NCBI RefSeq assembly: GCF_000430825.1
Contig: NZ_AUMT01000003.1
Span: 1 to 64,000 of the forward strand
Reading direction: 5' to 3'
DNA: 64,000 bases
From: Chryseobacterium daeguense DSM 19388
GTDB lineage: Bacteria; Bacteroidota; Bacteroidia; Flavobacteriales; Weeksellaceae
Below, piece by piece: positions 33,964 through 42,954 of the stretch; positions within the stretch are counted from its first letter, which is position 1; each line of letters starts with the position of its first letter. The translations under genes and the position numbers were made by a program. The notes beneath the pieces were generated by a model. It worked only from the letters and a program-made list of their open reading frames with translations. It was not told the origin of the DNA and did not search any database.

Positions 33964-36741
33964 TTACTTTGAATAATAAACCGGAATCAGTTGCATTTCA
34001 CCATCCAGTCCGGAAGGCTGCACTTTCCAATGGGATGCATCAAAAGCTTTATAATCAATATTTACAAAATTGATTTCATGATAATTCCGCCACTGAATTT
34101 TATTCTGATCCATATATCTGATCCTGTTTGCCATTAAATTACAAACTTCAATCTGAATGGTATTTTTCCCCTTTTTCAGATACTTTCCAATATTAATTTC
34201 GAACGGAATGCTCCAGATAATACCCGCTTCCTGTCCATTGACAATCACTTTTGCGCTTTCGTATAATTTATCGAATTTTAAAAGATAATCATCTGCGTTT
34301 TTTTTCTTTAAATTTAAAGTTGTCGTGTAAACACCTGTCCCGGAAAAGCTTTGTGTGGCAGTATCTTCTGAGAAATTTGTCCATGGCTCCAACTTTTTTA
34401 GTGTCCGGGATTTTGGAAGCCTGGGACCGCCTTCTTTGAATGCTAACTGCCACGGCTGGTCAAGCATTATCGGGGAATATGTCTTTTCAATATATTTCCA
34501 TTTTGAAATGGATGGATCTGTATTTTCCGAGCTTTTCAGAATAAGAGACTGCCCTGATTTCAATTGAATTTTCACCGCATTGTTCTGTGTCTCCGCAATT
34601 CCGAAATCTCCGTTTTCAGGATTCATTAAAGTCACCTGCTTTCCGGTGAAATTGAAAGGAACCAGCTGATTTATATCTTTTGAAGTATGATTTACAATAA
34701 AATAATATTTTCCACCATTAAATTGTCTTCTCACAAACTTGAGTCCGGTATCCGTTAATTTCTCCCGCTGAATATTTAAAAGTTCCAATCCTTTCGCTAC
34801 ATCAGCACTTAATACAATTTTACCCTTTCCGAAAGCTGCCATTTTCACGTTTTCCTTCTGATTCTGAAACGGAATTTGCTTCCATAAAGATTTCAAAGTG
34901 TTTCTCCTTTTCTCCACTTCAAAATACCCGGGTACATCTTTCGGCTCGTTTTGAAAAATTACCGAAGCTCCGTTTTGAGCCAATTCAAGAATATGCTTCA
35001 AAGTATTTTCCGGCAGATAATTTAATCCCGGGATTATTAATACCTGATAAGATGATCCGTTATTTTTAGCCTGAATTTTTTGATCCGAAGCTTTAGCCTT
35101 ATCAATCATTTTGTCCGAAATCATGTCCAGAGAATAGCCCATTTTGCCCAATTTTGCCAGATCATCATAGAACGGGGTCGGTTTCAGCCATTTTTCAATA
35201 TTATGAATTTTGAAAGCCATATCTTTTCCTTTCGGGATCGCCCACTGGTCGTAAACCGGCCAGTACATGAGGATTTCATTGTCTGACTTGCCACTTTGAA
35301 GAACACCCTGAGTGCGCTCTACATAAGAGTTTAATCCCGTTACATGCGGCCACAAGCTATTTTCCGGAACGAAATTCACCGAAGCATAAAACAGCCATCC
35401 GGGGAAAGAAACATCAGTAGGAGTATAGGTAGTCCCATGATAAAAAACGTGGTTAATTCCTGATAAAAAAACCTGCTCCACTTCCGGTTTTGCCTGTGAC
35501 CATGAGGTTTTAAAATGTTCAGTCAGCCAGGTAAAAGTTTCGTTTGAAATCAGTTGTTTGCCTGTAATGTTTGCTGCCGAAGAAGCAAATTTCAGCATAT
35601 TGATATCCGGAGTATCAGATTTCTGAATATCCGCGGTATCCCTTCTCAAGCCCGGAATATCAAAAACTGTACTTCCGAAAGTTTCTGATTCGGGGATATC
35701 AACAGCAGCGTATAAGTCCAGTAAATTCCCCGGTGAACCGTGCGCCTGATTGGTATTCTTTGAGTTTTTGGAATGTGCCCAGTTTGTGAAATTTTCAGTA
35801 AAATTATTTAAAATCAGTTCACTCAGTGTTTCCCTGTAATCTGATTTTATTCTTCCTGCCATATCGTTTTCCTCACTACTCACAAGGTATTTGATGTAAG
35901 GACTCAGATCATATCCTCTTCTTTTTTTAAATTCATCTTTAAAATCCGGTGTCCAGTCGGCATTATAGACTTCATAGCTGTCATTGAAAAAAGAACGGAT
36001 TCCATAGTTTGAATTTCCGAACGCTTTATCGAAAGTTTTAAGATAATCTTTGGTAGCCTCCGGTGAAAAATGGTCTAAGGTATATCCTTCTCCACCCGGT
36101 GCGGCACGTTTTACTTTCTGCAGGGTTTTACCTGTAAAAATAGCATAAACTGTCCATTTTCCAGATGTTGGTTTCCAGTTTAAAGTACCGTCGCTGCTTA
36201 TTTTATCTGTTAAAACCAGCGGTTCGTTTTTTTCATTGTAAGCGGTTACAATATCAAGCTTTATCGATTTTAGATTCTTTTGTTTTTCATCTTTCAGGAT
36301 CAATTTTTCTGAAAATTTTTCACCGGATGAAACAGTGTACGTCTGCACTATCATTTTTGCAGCCGCATCCTCTTCATTTACCTGCGGACCGCCGATAGGC
36401 CATCCTGTCCCGACAGACATATCAACACCCATGTTCAGGCTTTTTGCTTTATTGGTGGTGAATTGCAGCATTTTCATCCATTCAGGAGAAAGATAATTGA
36501 TGTATTGATTTTCAAAACCTTTTGCCCCATAAATAGGCACAATTTCCACTCCTCCGAAACCTGCTTTATGTAAAGTGGCCAGCTGCTTGTCCAGTCCTTT
36601 TTCATCCACGGCATTTCCCATCCACCACCAGCGCGTCCAGGGTTTTGCTGTTTCAGTGGTTTTTGGCCAGGGAGTTTGTGCGGAAATATTTCCGAAGACA
36701 AAACAGATTAAACTGAGGCTGACTATGTTTCTAACTTTCAT
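33964..36741 (-). CDS. GH106 alpha-L-rhamnosidase-type enzyme
   Basis: 925 aa, signal peptide (FGNISAQ). The mature N terminus PWTRWWWMGNAVDEKGLDKQL and GGVEIVPIYG are hallmarks of GH106, as are MGVDMSVGTGWPIGGPQV and the SFFNDSYEVYNADWTPDF region bearing conserved acidic residues. The C-terminal part has galactose-binding-like beta domains (KKGKNTIQIEVCNLMANRIRY). GH106 enzymes remove alpha-L-rhamnose from pectins, including RG-I oligomers after the terminal GalA is gone. Downstream of the GH28/GH2/CE12 overlap group and upstream of PL11, it supplies the rhamnose that RhaT imports. Confidence 0.93.
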   Translation of the reverse strand: MKVRNIVSLSLICFVFGNISAQTPWPKTTETAKPWTRWWWMGNAVDEKGLDKQLATLHKAGFGGVEIVPIYGAKGFENQYINYLSPEWMKMLQFTTNKAKSLNMGVDMSVGTGWPIGGPQVNEEDAAAKMIVQTYTVSSGEKFSEKLILKDEKQKNLKSIKLDIVTAYNEKNEPLVLTDKISSDGTLNWKPTSGKWTVYAIFTGKTLQKVKRAAPGGEGYTLDHFSPEATKDYLKTFDKAFGNSNYGIRSFFNDSYEVYNADWTPDFKDEFKKRRGYDLSPYIKYLVSSEENDMAGRIKSDYRETLSELILNNFTENFTNWAHSKNSKNTNQAHGSPGNLLDLYAAVDIPESETFGSTVFDIPGLRRDTADIQKSDTPDINMLKFASSAANITGKQLISNETFTWLTEHFKTSWSQAKPEVEQVFLSGINHVFYHGTTYTPTDVSFPGWLFYASVNFVPENSLWPHVTGLNSYVERTQGVLQSGKSDNEILMYWPVYDQWAIPKGKDMAFKIHNIEKWLKPTPFYDDLAKLGKMGYSLDMISDKMIDKAKASDQKIQAKNNGSSYQVLIIPGLNYLPENTLKHILELAQNGASVIFQNEPKDVPGYFEVEKRRNTLKSLWKQIPFQNQKENVKMAAFGKGKIVLSADVAKGLELLNIQREKLTDTGLKFVRRQFNGGKYYFIVNHTSKDINQLVPFNFTGKQVTLMNPENGDFGIAETQNNAVKIQLKSGQSLILKSSENTDPSISKWKYIEKTYSPIMLDQPWQLAFKEGGPRLPKSRTLKKLEPWTNFSEDTATQSFSGTGVYTTTLNLKKKNADDYLLKFDKLYESAKVIVNGQEAGIIWSIPFEINIGKYLKKGKNTIQIEVCNLMANRIRYMDQNKIQWRNYHEINFVNIDYKAFDASHWKVQPSGLDGEMQLIPVYYSK

Positions 36742-36776
36742 TTCTAATGGATATTTTGCACCAAATTTTATTTCTT

Positions 36777-36815
36777 CACCGGGTTTTACCCGATGCTATT
36801 CCTATTGAATCTCTT
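36777..36815. repeat. Degenerate hairpin repeat upstream of GH106
   Basis: CACCGGGTTTTACCCGATGCTATTCC, with CGGGT/ACCCG arms at 36780-36792. Same layout as the repeat at 21349-21392 (hairpin followed by GCTATT). Confidence 0.5.
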
Positions 36816-36868
36816 CGTTATTCTTTATCCTATAATATTATTATCCAATCTTTTGATTTAATGTTTTT

Positions 36869-38197
36869 TCAATTTCCATCAGGCTTTAAAGATTCCATAA
36901 AGATACTTTCCGGCCAGTGGAAGTTTTCGACATCATCTGGTTTATTTGTATTAAAATCCTTATAATTTTTTGAAATATATTTTCTCAGTGGCAGGTTTTG
37001 ATCGACAATACTTTTCACCACACATTTTGCCAATTCATAAGCGCCGTAAGTGTTAAAATGCGTGTCATCCGCCAATGCATTCGGCTGGTTTGGGTAGCTG
37101 TCTGCAGGATAATACACAAATGCTTTTTTAGTAAGCTCCGGCCCCATTGCTTCAAACAGGTTTTTGCTTAATTCATTTAAATCAATCAAAAATACATTTT
37201 CTTCTTTTGCAATTTCTCGCATTGCAGCAGGAAAATCATCCAATGTATTGACAATTTTTTTGTTTTCATCAAAAACTCTGCGGTTCATTGAAGTGACCAA
37301 AACCGGAATTGCACCCAATTCTTTGGCTTTCAAAATCCATTCATTCAATCGTTTTCTGTAACCCGATTTCGTGCTGTTTCCAGCTTTTTGGTCGTTGTGC
37401 CCAAACTGAATGAAAAGATAATCGCCTTTCTTGATTTTGTTCCAGATTTTATCAATTCTATGGCGGTCTTCAAAGGCTTTCAGCGTTTCTCCGCTTTCGG
37501 CGTAATTGGCGATAACGACTTCATTCGGAACGAAAAAATATGGAAGCATCTGTCCCCAAGAAGCCCAGGGCTCATACTGTGCATCCACAACGGTGGAATC
37601 TCCCGTAAGATAAATGGTTTTTGCTGTTTTGTTGGGTTCAATAATCAAAGCGCTAACTTTTGGAGCTTTGTCATTAAATTCAATCGTTAAAAGATTATCC
37701 CAGTGTAAATATTTTCTTTCTCTCGGCTTTAGTTTTACAATCCCGATTTTTTCTCCGTTTTGATTTTTAATGATACTGTCTTTTACATGAACGGTTATTG
37801 TTTTCCTGATAATATCCCCTTCTTTAGTTTTAACATCATCCAGCATCAGGCGGCGGTTTTCCACACGAACCGTTGTTTCAGAAGTTCCTTTTGAATCTCC
37901 TAAACTTAATTGAATATTATAATTTCCTTCCGGCAAAACGACGGAAAAGTAAAAAGGTTTACTACTGGTGATAAAATCTCCCGTCAAAGCATTTCCGCCC
38001 CTGTCAACAGATGTTAAGCCTGAAGTATCCATAAACCCGTAGCCCGTTTTCCAGTCAAATTTTGAAGTTTCGGTGATGGGAATAAAGCCGTTTTCCGTTC
38101 TGTTTCCTCCAAAATCAAATTTAAAATCAGTCTGCTGCGCGAACATTGCCGAGCAGATAAACAGAGCTATTATTTTGATCCAGTTTCTCATAATCAA
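36869..38197 (-). CDS. SGNH rhamnogalacturonan acetylesterase (CE12-like) with N-terminal beta domain
   Basis: 442 aa, signal peptide (CSAMFAQ). Residues ~22-190 are a galactose-binding-like beta domain (FKFDFGGNRTENGFIP). The SGNH hydrolase domain follows: block I LTGDSTVVDAQ with the catalytic Ser, block III QFGHNDQK, and block V DDTHFNTYGAYELA with the Asp-His pair. This is the arrangement of RhgT/YesT-type esterases that remove acetyl groups from GalA in RG-I. The start overlaps the end of the GH2 gene by 4 bp, so translation is coupled. Deacetylation would open the backbone to PL11 and GH28. Confidence 0.9.
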   Translation of the reverse strand: MIMRNWIKIIALFICSAMFAQQTDFKFDFGGNRTENGFIPITETSKFDWKTGYGFMDTSGLTSVDRGGNALTGDFITSSKPFYFSVVLPEGNYNIQLSLGDSKGTSETTVRVENRRLMLDDVKTKEGDIIRKTITVHVKDSIIKNQNGEKIGIVKLKPRERKYLHWDNLLTIEFNDKAPKVSALIIEPNKTAKTIYLTGDSTVVDAQYEPWASWGQMLPYFFVPNEVVIANYAESGETLKAFEDRHRIDKIWNKIKKGDYLFIQFGHNDQKAGNSTKSGYRKRLNEWILKAKELGAIPVLVTSMNRRVFDENKKIVNTLDDFPAAMREIAKEENVFLIDLNELSKNLFEAMGPELTKKAFVYYPADSYPNQPNALADDTHFNTYGAYELAKCVVKSIVDQNLPLRKYISKNYKDFNTNKPDDVENFHWPESIFMESLKPDGN

Positions 38198-41049
38198 TCC
38201 GTTAAAATATTGATTTCAGGCATTGTAAACTGCTTTTTCTCTTCTTCGGAATCCGGCAGGCCAAAATAGAAGTTAAGCGTTCTTTTGTAAGCTCCGCTAA
38301 GATGATTCAGCTCACTTTCCGGACCTAAAGTTTCCGTTTTATCGTTAATATTGAAGGCCAAAACGGTTCCCAACGGCGGAATCGCATCTAAAAATGAAAT
38401 ATTTCCAGTTGGCAGTTTTGGATAGCCTTCCGCACTATAAATTCCGTAAAAATCAAAGAGTCTGACAAACATCTTCTCCTCTTTTGTTCCGACGGTAATT
38501 TTACCTTCCGCCGTGTCCAATTGCAACCAGGAAACATCATCAAAATAACCTTTAAATTCAGGATAAATCCACGGTGAAAAGCCTGTCCGTGTAGAGTTTT
38601 TTAAATTCTGCCAGACGTTATAAGTCTGTCCCTGCAAACGGTTTTTCCAAACATGATAAGGCCCTTTTCCCAGCCATTTTGCGCTGATAACGTAATTTTC
38701 AGGGTAATCAAAACTTACACCTGCCAACTGATAATCTCCGGAAAGTGAATATTCGTAATTTAACTCTAAAATTCCATTTGGATTCAGCTTCCAGATTATT
38801 TTATTTCCGTTTTTATAACGAACTTCAATTAACTGATTCTGGCCTTCTGCAAAAGATTTTATAGATGATAATTCCATTTTTCCGTTTACAAAGACGGGCC
38901 CGTTTCGAAAGTTTATTTTTTTCCCTTTTTTATCAATAATTATGGATTTCAATAAGCCATTTTTTTTCCCGATTGAAAATTCTTTTTCATTGGATTTTAA
39001 AATGAATAAAGAATCATTTTCTGCAACAGTAACCGGAAATTCTTTGGTTAAAGTTTTCTGAAACTGTTTTGAAATTTCGTCATTAGCCGAAATTTTCCAG
39101 GTCCAAGTGTAAATTTCTCTCCCGAATGGATCTGTTGCGGTCAGCATTAATGCTTCACTTTCTTTCCAATTGGATGGAAGATTCAGTTTTAGATTTCCCT
39201 TTTCCGTCGGCTGAATATTCGGAGATTCCGGTTTTCCTTTCTGAATAATATCGTACCCTGATTCTGAAGAAAAAGGTGTTTTAAATTTAATTAATTTCCA
39301 TTCAAAAATGCATTCCTTTACATTCGTGAAATGATAGCGATTTTCAATGGGAATAATTCCGTTAAAATCATTTGAAATCATTTTTAAATTAATTTTAACC
39401 GGACTGTAAATTTCCCGGATCGCGTAAAAGCTTCCTTCTTTTTCACGGTGCGGCCCCACAACTCCGTCCGGAGCATTAATGGCATTCACATCAATCTGAT
39501 TATTGAAATCCGTACGTGCCAAACCTTCATCTGCAAAGGCCCAGATAAAACCTCCGGCGCCTTTTTTGGCGTTCCAGTGAAGCTCCCAGTAATCGGCTAA
39601 AGAAGTTCCGCCGCCTCCGTCATCCTGTGCGTGAAGAAACTCGGTCGGCATATAAATATTTTCTCCTTCGAGGATCTTTTTTGTACTGTAATAATCTTCG
39701 TAATGATTGCAGTCGATACCGTTGAAAGCATTTCCAGGCTTGTGATGAGCGTGAATTACGGGACGGTTGGAAAGATCATATTTTGCAAATTCTGTGTCCA
39801 GATCAAAATTATGTCCTCCTTCATTTCCATTGCTCCAGAAAATAATCGAAGGATGATTCGCATCTCTTGTAACCATTTCTTTTACAAGCTTTTTACCTAT
39901 TTCCGTACTGTATTTTTTCTGCCAACCGGCCAGTTCATCCAGCACATACAATCCTAACGAATCACAAATCTGTAAAAATGATTTATTTGGCGGATAATGT
40001 GAACATCGAACGGCATTCATATTCATTTCTTTGATGAGCTGAACGTCCGTCAGATCAATGTTTTTGCTCACAGCGCGGCCCGTTTCCGGCCACCAGACGT
40101 GGCGGTTTATGCCTTTCATTTTGATCTTGGTTCCGTTGATGTAGATTCCGTCGCCTTTTTTTATTTCAATGGTTCTGAACCCGAATTTTTCTTCGGTTTG
40201 AAAAATTGTTTTTCTGTTTTTAAGCAAACTGAATTTTGCTTTGTAAAGATTAGGAGTTTCTGCTGTCCAAAGCTTTGGATTTTTAACAGAAAACTGAATC
40301 TGTTGCAGAGTATCTCCTTTTTTGATTGTAACCTGAGATTCACTAACCCGTTTATTATTTACATCAAATAATTCTACTTTTAGATGATTGGCAGAATTAA
40401 TTTCTTTTAAATGAATATTTGAACGAAAAGTTCCGTCCGCTCTGGCTTCAATGGCTGTGGATGAAATATGCTCTTTCGGGTTTGCTTCAAGATAAACCGG
40501 CCGGAAAACCCCTCCCAAAACCCAATAATCTGCAAGACGTTCTGCATTGTTGACGGATTTATCGGCGGACATTTTTGAAACTTTGACCTCAAGAATATTT
40601 TCTTTTCCAAAATTTAATTTGTCTGAAATATCATATTTAAACTCATAAAAAGCACCCTGATGGATTTCTCCGGCCAATTTTCCGTTGATTTTTACTTCGG
40701 TATCGGTCATTGAACCTTCAAAAACGATGTTAACCGATTTTCCTTTCCACGAATTCGAAACTGAAAATTTGTGTTTATATACACCTACCTCATCATTGAA
40801 CTTAAAATTTTTGCCATAGGTGACATAATCTCTTCCGTAATTGTAGGAGCCAAAGCCCTGCTGTTCCCATTGAGAAGGAACCTGAATTTTGGACCAGCTT
40901 CCGGATTTCCGGCCTGCGCTTATCCAAAAATCCCACGCTACAGTATGCTCAGAATCCCTCTCGGTCAGGAATTGAACTTCCCTGGACTGAGAATGCAGTA
41001 ACTGTACACACAAACATAACAGAACGAATATTTTGGAAAAACAACTCAT
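38194..41049 (-). CDS. GH2 beta-galactosidase-type enzyme
   Basis: 951 aa with a signal peptide (VQLLHSQS). Standard GH2 order: sugar-binding domain (~30-200), immunoglobulin-like domain, then TIM barrel starting at IKMKGINRHVWWPETGR. Acid/base E410 lies in WSNGNEGG and the nucleophile E470 in MPTEFLHAQDD. The C-terminal ~600-951 has further beta domains. The wide linkage range of GH2 includes beta-galactosidase and beta-glucuronidase; in an RG-I operon removal of beta-galactose side chains is most likely. It overlaps the GH28 gene upstream and the esterase gene downstream by 4 bp each. Confidence 0.9.
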   Translation of the reverse strand: MSCFSKIFVLLCLCVQLLHSQSREVQFLTERDSEHTVAWDFWISAGRKSGSWSKIQVPSQWEQQGFGSYNYGRDYVTYGKNFKFNDEVGVYKHKFSVSNSWKGKSVNIVFEGSMTDTEVKINGKLAGEIHQGAFYEFKYDISDKLNFGKENILEVKVSKMSADKSVNNAERLADYWVLGGVFRPVYLEANPKEHISSTAIEARADGTFRSNIHLKEINSANHLKVELFDVNNKRVSESQVTIKKGDTLQQIQFSVKNPKLWTAETPNLYKAKFSLLKNRKTIFQTEEKFGFRTIEIKKGDGIYINGTKIKMKGINRHVWWPETGRAVSKNIDLTDVQLIKEMNMNAVRCSHYPPNKSFLQICDSLGLYVLDELAGWQKKYSTEIGKKLVKEMVTRDANHPSIIFWSNGNEGGHNFDLDTEFAKYDLSNRPVIHAHHKPGNAFNGIDCNHYEDYYSTKKILEGENIYMPTEFLHAQDDGGGGTSLADYWELHWNAKKGAGGFIWAFADEGLARTDFNNQIDVNAINAPDGVVGPHREKEGSFYAIREIYSPVKINLKMISNDFNGIIPIENRYHFTNVKECIFEWKLIKFKTPFSSESGYDIIQKGKPESPNIQPTEKGNLKLNLPSNWKESEALMLTATDPFGREIYTWTWKISANDEISKQFQKTLTKEFPVTVAENDSLFILKSNEKEFSIGKKNGLLKSIIIDKKGKKINFRNGPVFVNGKMELSSIKSFAEGQNQLIEVRYKNGNKIIWKLNPNGILELNYEYSLSGDYQLAGVSFDYPENYVISAKWLGKGPYHVWKNRLQGQTYNVWQNLKNSTRTGFSPWIYPEFKGYFDDVSWLQLDTAEGKITVGTKEEKMFVRLFDFYGIYSAEGYPKLPTGNISFLDAIPPLGTVLAFNINDKTETLGPESELNHLSGAYKRTLNFYFGLPDSEEEKKQFTMPEINILTD

Positions 41050-42425
41050 TTTCGGGCAGTGTCGGAATCGTCTTTTTTATCGTAAGATTGGGCAAGAGAA
41101 GCGACTTTGGTAACGTTTACTTTAATTTTTTGCAGATTTTTGATGGCATTTAAGTTCTGTTCTTCAGGCTTTATTGCCTTTATATTCAAATTTTCGAATG
41201 TAAAATCTGTTAAATTATATAAATCTGATGCTTCTACGGCAAAAGCGGTTTCGCAGCTGATGTCTATGTTTTTTAAGACCACATTATTTGCTTGGGAAGT
41301 CTTTGGTTTTTCTTCGCCTTTCAGATCAAAAAACTGGTTCCATCCTTTTACGTACAGAAACGTTTTTACATTTCCTTTAATATTGTCGAGCGTGATGTAT
41401 TCGTAATGCTGCGGGGTGTCCGGTCTCATTTTCAGGTGTAATAATCTTGATGCGTCCTTCACCTTAGAATTTCGGAAAATAATATTATAGTTATGAATAG
41501 ATTCGCTTCCGCAGGTGAGTGCAGAATGGCAGAACCCGAATGTGTTATCTTCAATGATGATATTCCTGTTTTCTCCGTTTTCAGGAGCTTTGTCGGCTTT
41601 CGGGCCTTTTCCTCCTTTCAGGGCAATGGCATCGTCATTTACGGACATGTAGCAGTTTTTGATCAGGAAATTGGTGCACGCATCAATGTCTACAGCATCC
41701 GTACTTGGTGCTTTTACCGGTTCTTTCGGAGCTAAGATAGTTAAATTTAATAATTTTACAAATTCACTTTTATAATAATGGGTGCTCCAGAAAGGTGAAT
41801 TTTTCACAGTAATTCCTTCAATCTGAACATTTTTAGAATTGGAAACATAAATGATACGTGGTCTCATTTCGTCCATATTGGTGCATTTAGGATTCCACTC
41901 ACGTCTTTTCCAGAAGGCTTTCCAGAATCGCAGTCCGTTCCCGTCCAGTGTTCCTTTTCCTGAAATGGTAAAACCGTCCAGTCCATCCGCATTGATGAGG
42001 GCCGGGAAATATTTCACCGTCTGACCTTCCATTCTGGTAGTTACAACAGGAAAATCACTGATGTCATCGCTTCCTTTTAATTTTGCTCCATTTTCTAAAT
42101 GAAGGTGCGTTCCCTGCTTAAAAAACACGGAACTGATCAGGAATGTTCCTTTCGGGACGATGATAACGCCACCACCGTTTTTTGCTGCCAGATCAATAAC
42201 CGCCTGGACCTGTCTGGTCTGAAGAATGGTACTGTCGTTTTTCACTCCGTTGTCCGTAAGGATGTATTTTTTACCTAAAGTATTGATATCAGTAGGTTTA
42301 TTTTCCTTAAACCATTTCGGGATTTTTGTACCGTCCGGAAATTTGTCCTGGCTTTTCAATGCCGAAGAAAAGGATAAAAGTATGAACAGAGACCAGAAGA
42401 AATTGGATTTATTTTGAAGCTTCAT
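41046..42425 (-). CDS. GH28 family protein with divergent active site
   Basis: 459 aa, signal peptide around residues 1-26 (SSALKSQ). A parallel beta-helix of GH28 type beginning KKYILTDNGVKNDSTILQTRQVQ. The catalytic blocks are altered relative to the classical enzyme: STDAVDID (NTD becomes STD; D243, D246), VNDDAIALKGG (D264, D265 kept, preceding Gly changed to Asn), CHSALTCGSE (H300 kept, GHG becomes CHS) and LLHLKMRP (Arg of RIK becomes His, K332 kept). All three Asp are present, so activity is likely but with changed specificity. It is the first gene of the coupled GH28-GH2-esterase unit. Confidence 0.88.
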   Translation of the reverse strand: MKLQNKSNFFWSLFILLSFSSALKSQDKFPDGTKIPKWFKENKPTDINTLGKKYILTDNGVKNDSTILQTRQVQAVIDLAAKNGGGVIIVPKGTFLISSVFFKQGTHLHLENGAKLKGSDDISDFPVVTTRMEGQTVKYFPALINADGLDGFTISGKGTLDGNGLRFWKAFWKRREWNPKCTNMDEMRPRIIYVSNSKNVQIEGITVKNSPFWSTHYYKSEFVKLLNLTILAPKEPVKAPSTDAVDIDACTNFLIKNCYMSVNDDAIALKGGKGPKADKAPENGENRNIIIEDNTFGFCHSALTCGSESIHNYNIIFRNSKVKDASRLLHLKMRPDTPQHYEYITLDNIKGNVKTFLYVKGWNQFFDLKGEEKPKTSQANNVVLKNIDISCETAFAVEASDLYNLTDFTFENLNIKAIKPEEQNLNAIKNLQKIKVNVTKVASLAQSYDKKDDSDTARK

Positions 42426-42553
42426 AATTCATTTTTTGCTGTAATTGCAGACTTTAATTATTGTAATATAAAATTAAAATCGCTAAATAATTTTCATCTA
42501 AATAAAGAAAACTATTCTTTTATTTCATTTTCATAAAAATATACATTTTGTAA
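42426..42553. other. Upstream region of the GH28-GH2-esterase unit
   Basis: AT-rich, no coding frame and no clear TAnnTTTG element on the minus strand. The promoter of the downstream unit should lie here but could not be pinpointed. Confidence 0.4.
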
Positions 42554-42769
42554 ACGTACCGTATCCTGCTCTTTCATGTTGTACAAATCATTGAGCCCCT
42601 TGCATACTTCCATGGAATTTTGGATGATCAGCAGCCCAGAGCTGTTGAGATCATCGATAAAGGACTAGCGCTACATCCTCAATCTGAAGAACTGCTGCTG
42701 TTAAAGACAAAAGCCGGCGCAAGAAGACTGAAAACAGGCGCATTAGGATTGGCAGCAATGATGCTGTAA
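42554..42769 (+). pseudogene. Remnant of a TPR-type protein C terminus
   Basis: Open frame from 42554 to a stop at 42767-42769 with no good start. The second half reads PRAVEIIDKGLALHPQSEE and ends LKTGALGLAAMML, a helix pair typical of a tetratricopeptide repeat (the A-x-x-I-x-K-G-L-x-L-x-P pattern). The first part does not continue the repeat. It is most likely the torn end of a lost gene. Confidence 0.5.
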
Positions 42770-42855
42770 TCTGTAAAAGTATTTTCTTTTTTATAGCGTA
42801 AAACGGCTCCCAGCACATAAACTCCTATCCATCCATAGATGACGTAACCGCAGTC
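42770..42855 (-). pseudogene. Possible fragment of a membrane protein
   Basis: On the minus strand a short stretch reads DCGYVIYGWIGVYVLGAVLR followed by YKKEN: a hydrophobic helix with a positively charged end. There is no start, and the frame runs on into the opposite-strand TPR remnant. Support is weak; it may be chance. Confidence 0.25.
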
Positions 42856-42881
42856 CCGTACAGCAGAAACAGCCAGAAAAC

Positions 42882-42949
42882 AATAATTTATGCTCCATTG
42901 CTTTTAAAATCAGTTCATCATCTTCAGCAATCAGAATCAATATAGTCTT
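42882..42949 (-). pseudogene. N-terminal fragment of a response regulator
   Basis: Minus-strand reading KTILILIAEDDELILKAMEH, the first strand, acidic pair and first helix of a receiver domain, with an extra two residues (LI) in the strand. It has no ATG and loses the domain after about 22 residues. It lies 5 bp downstream of the hybrid kinase stop, so it may once have been its partner. Confidence 0.5.
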
Positions 42950-42954
42950 GCTAT

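Noticed and set aside
7665..42425. Rhamnogalacturonan II degradation locus
   Set aside because: The GH families special to RG-II systems (such as GH137-GH143) are not recognised; PL11, GH105 and CE12 point to RG-I.
42557..42580. Possible rha-type operator (GTATCCTGC) upstream of the second GH28
   Set aside because: Only one half of the motif is present and it is about 140 bp from the start, inside pseudogene-like sequence.
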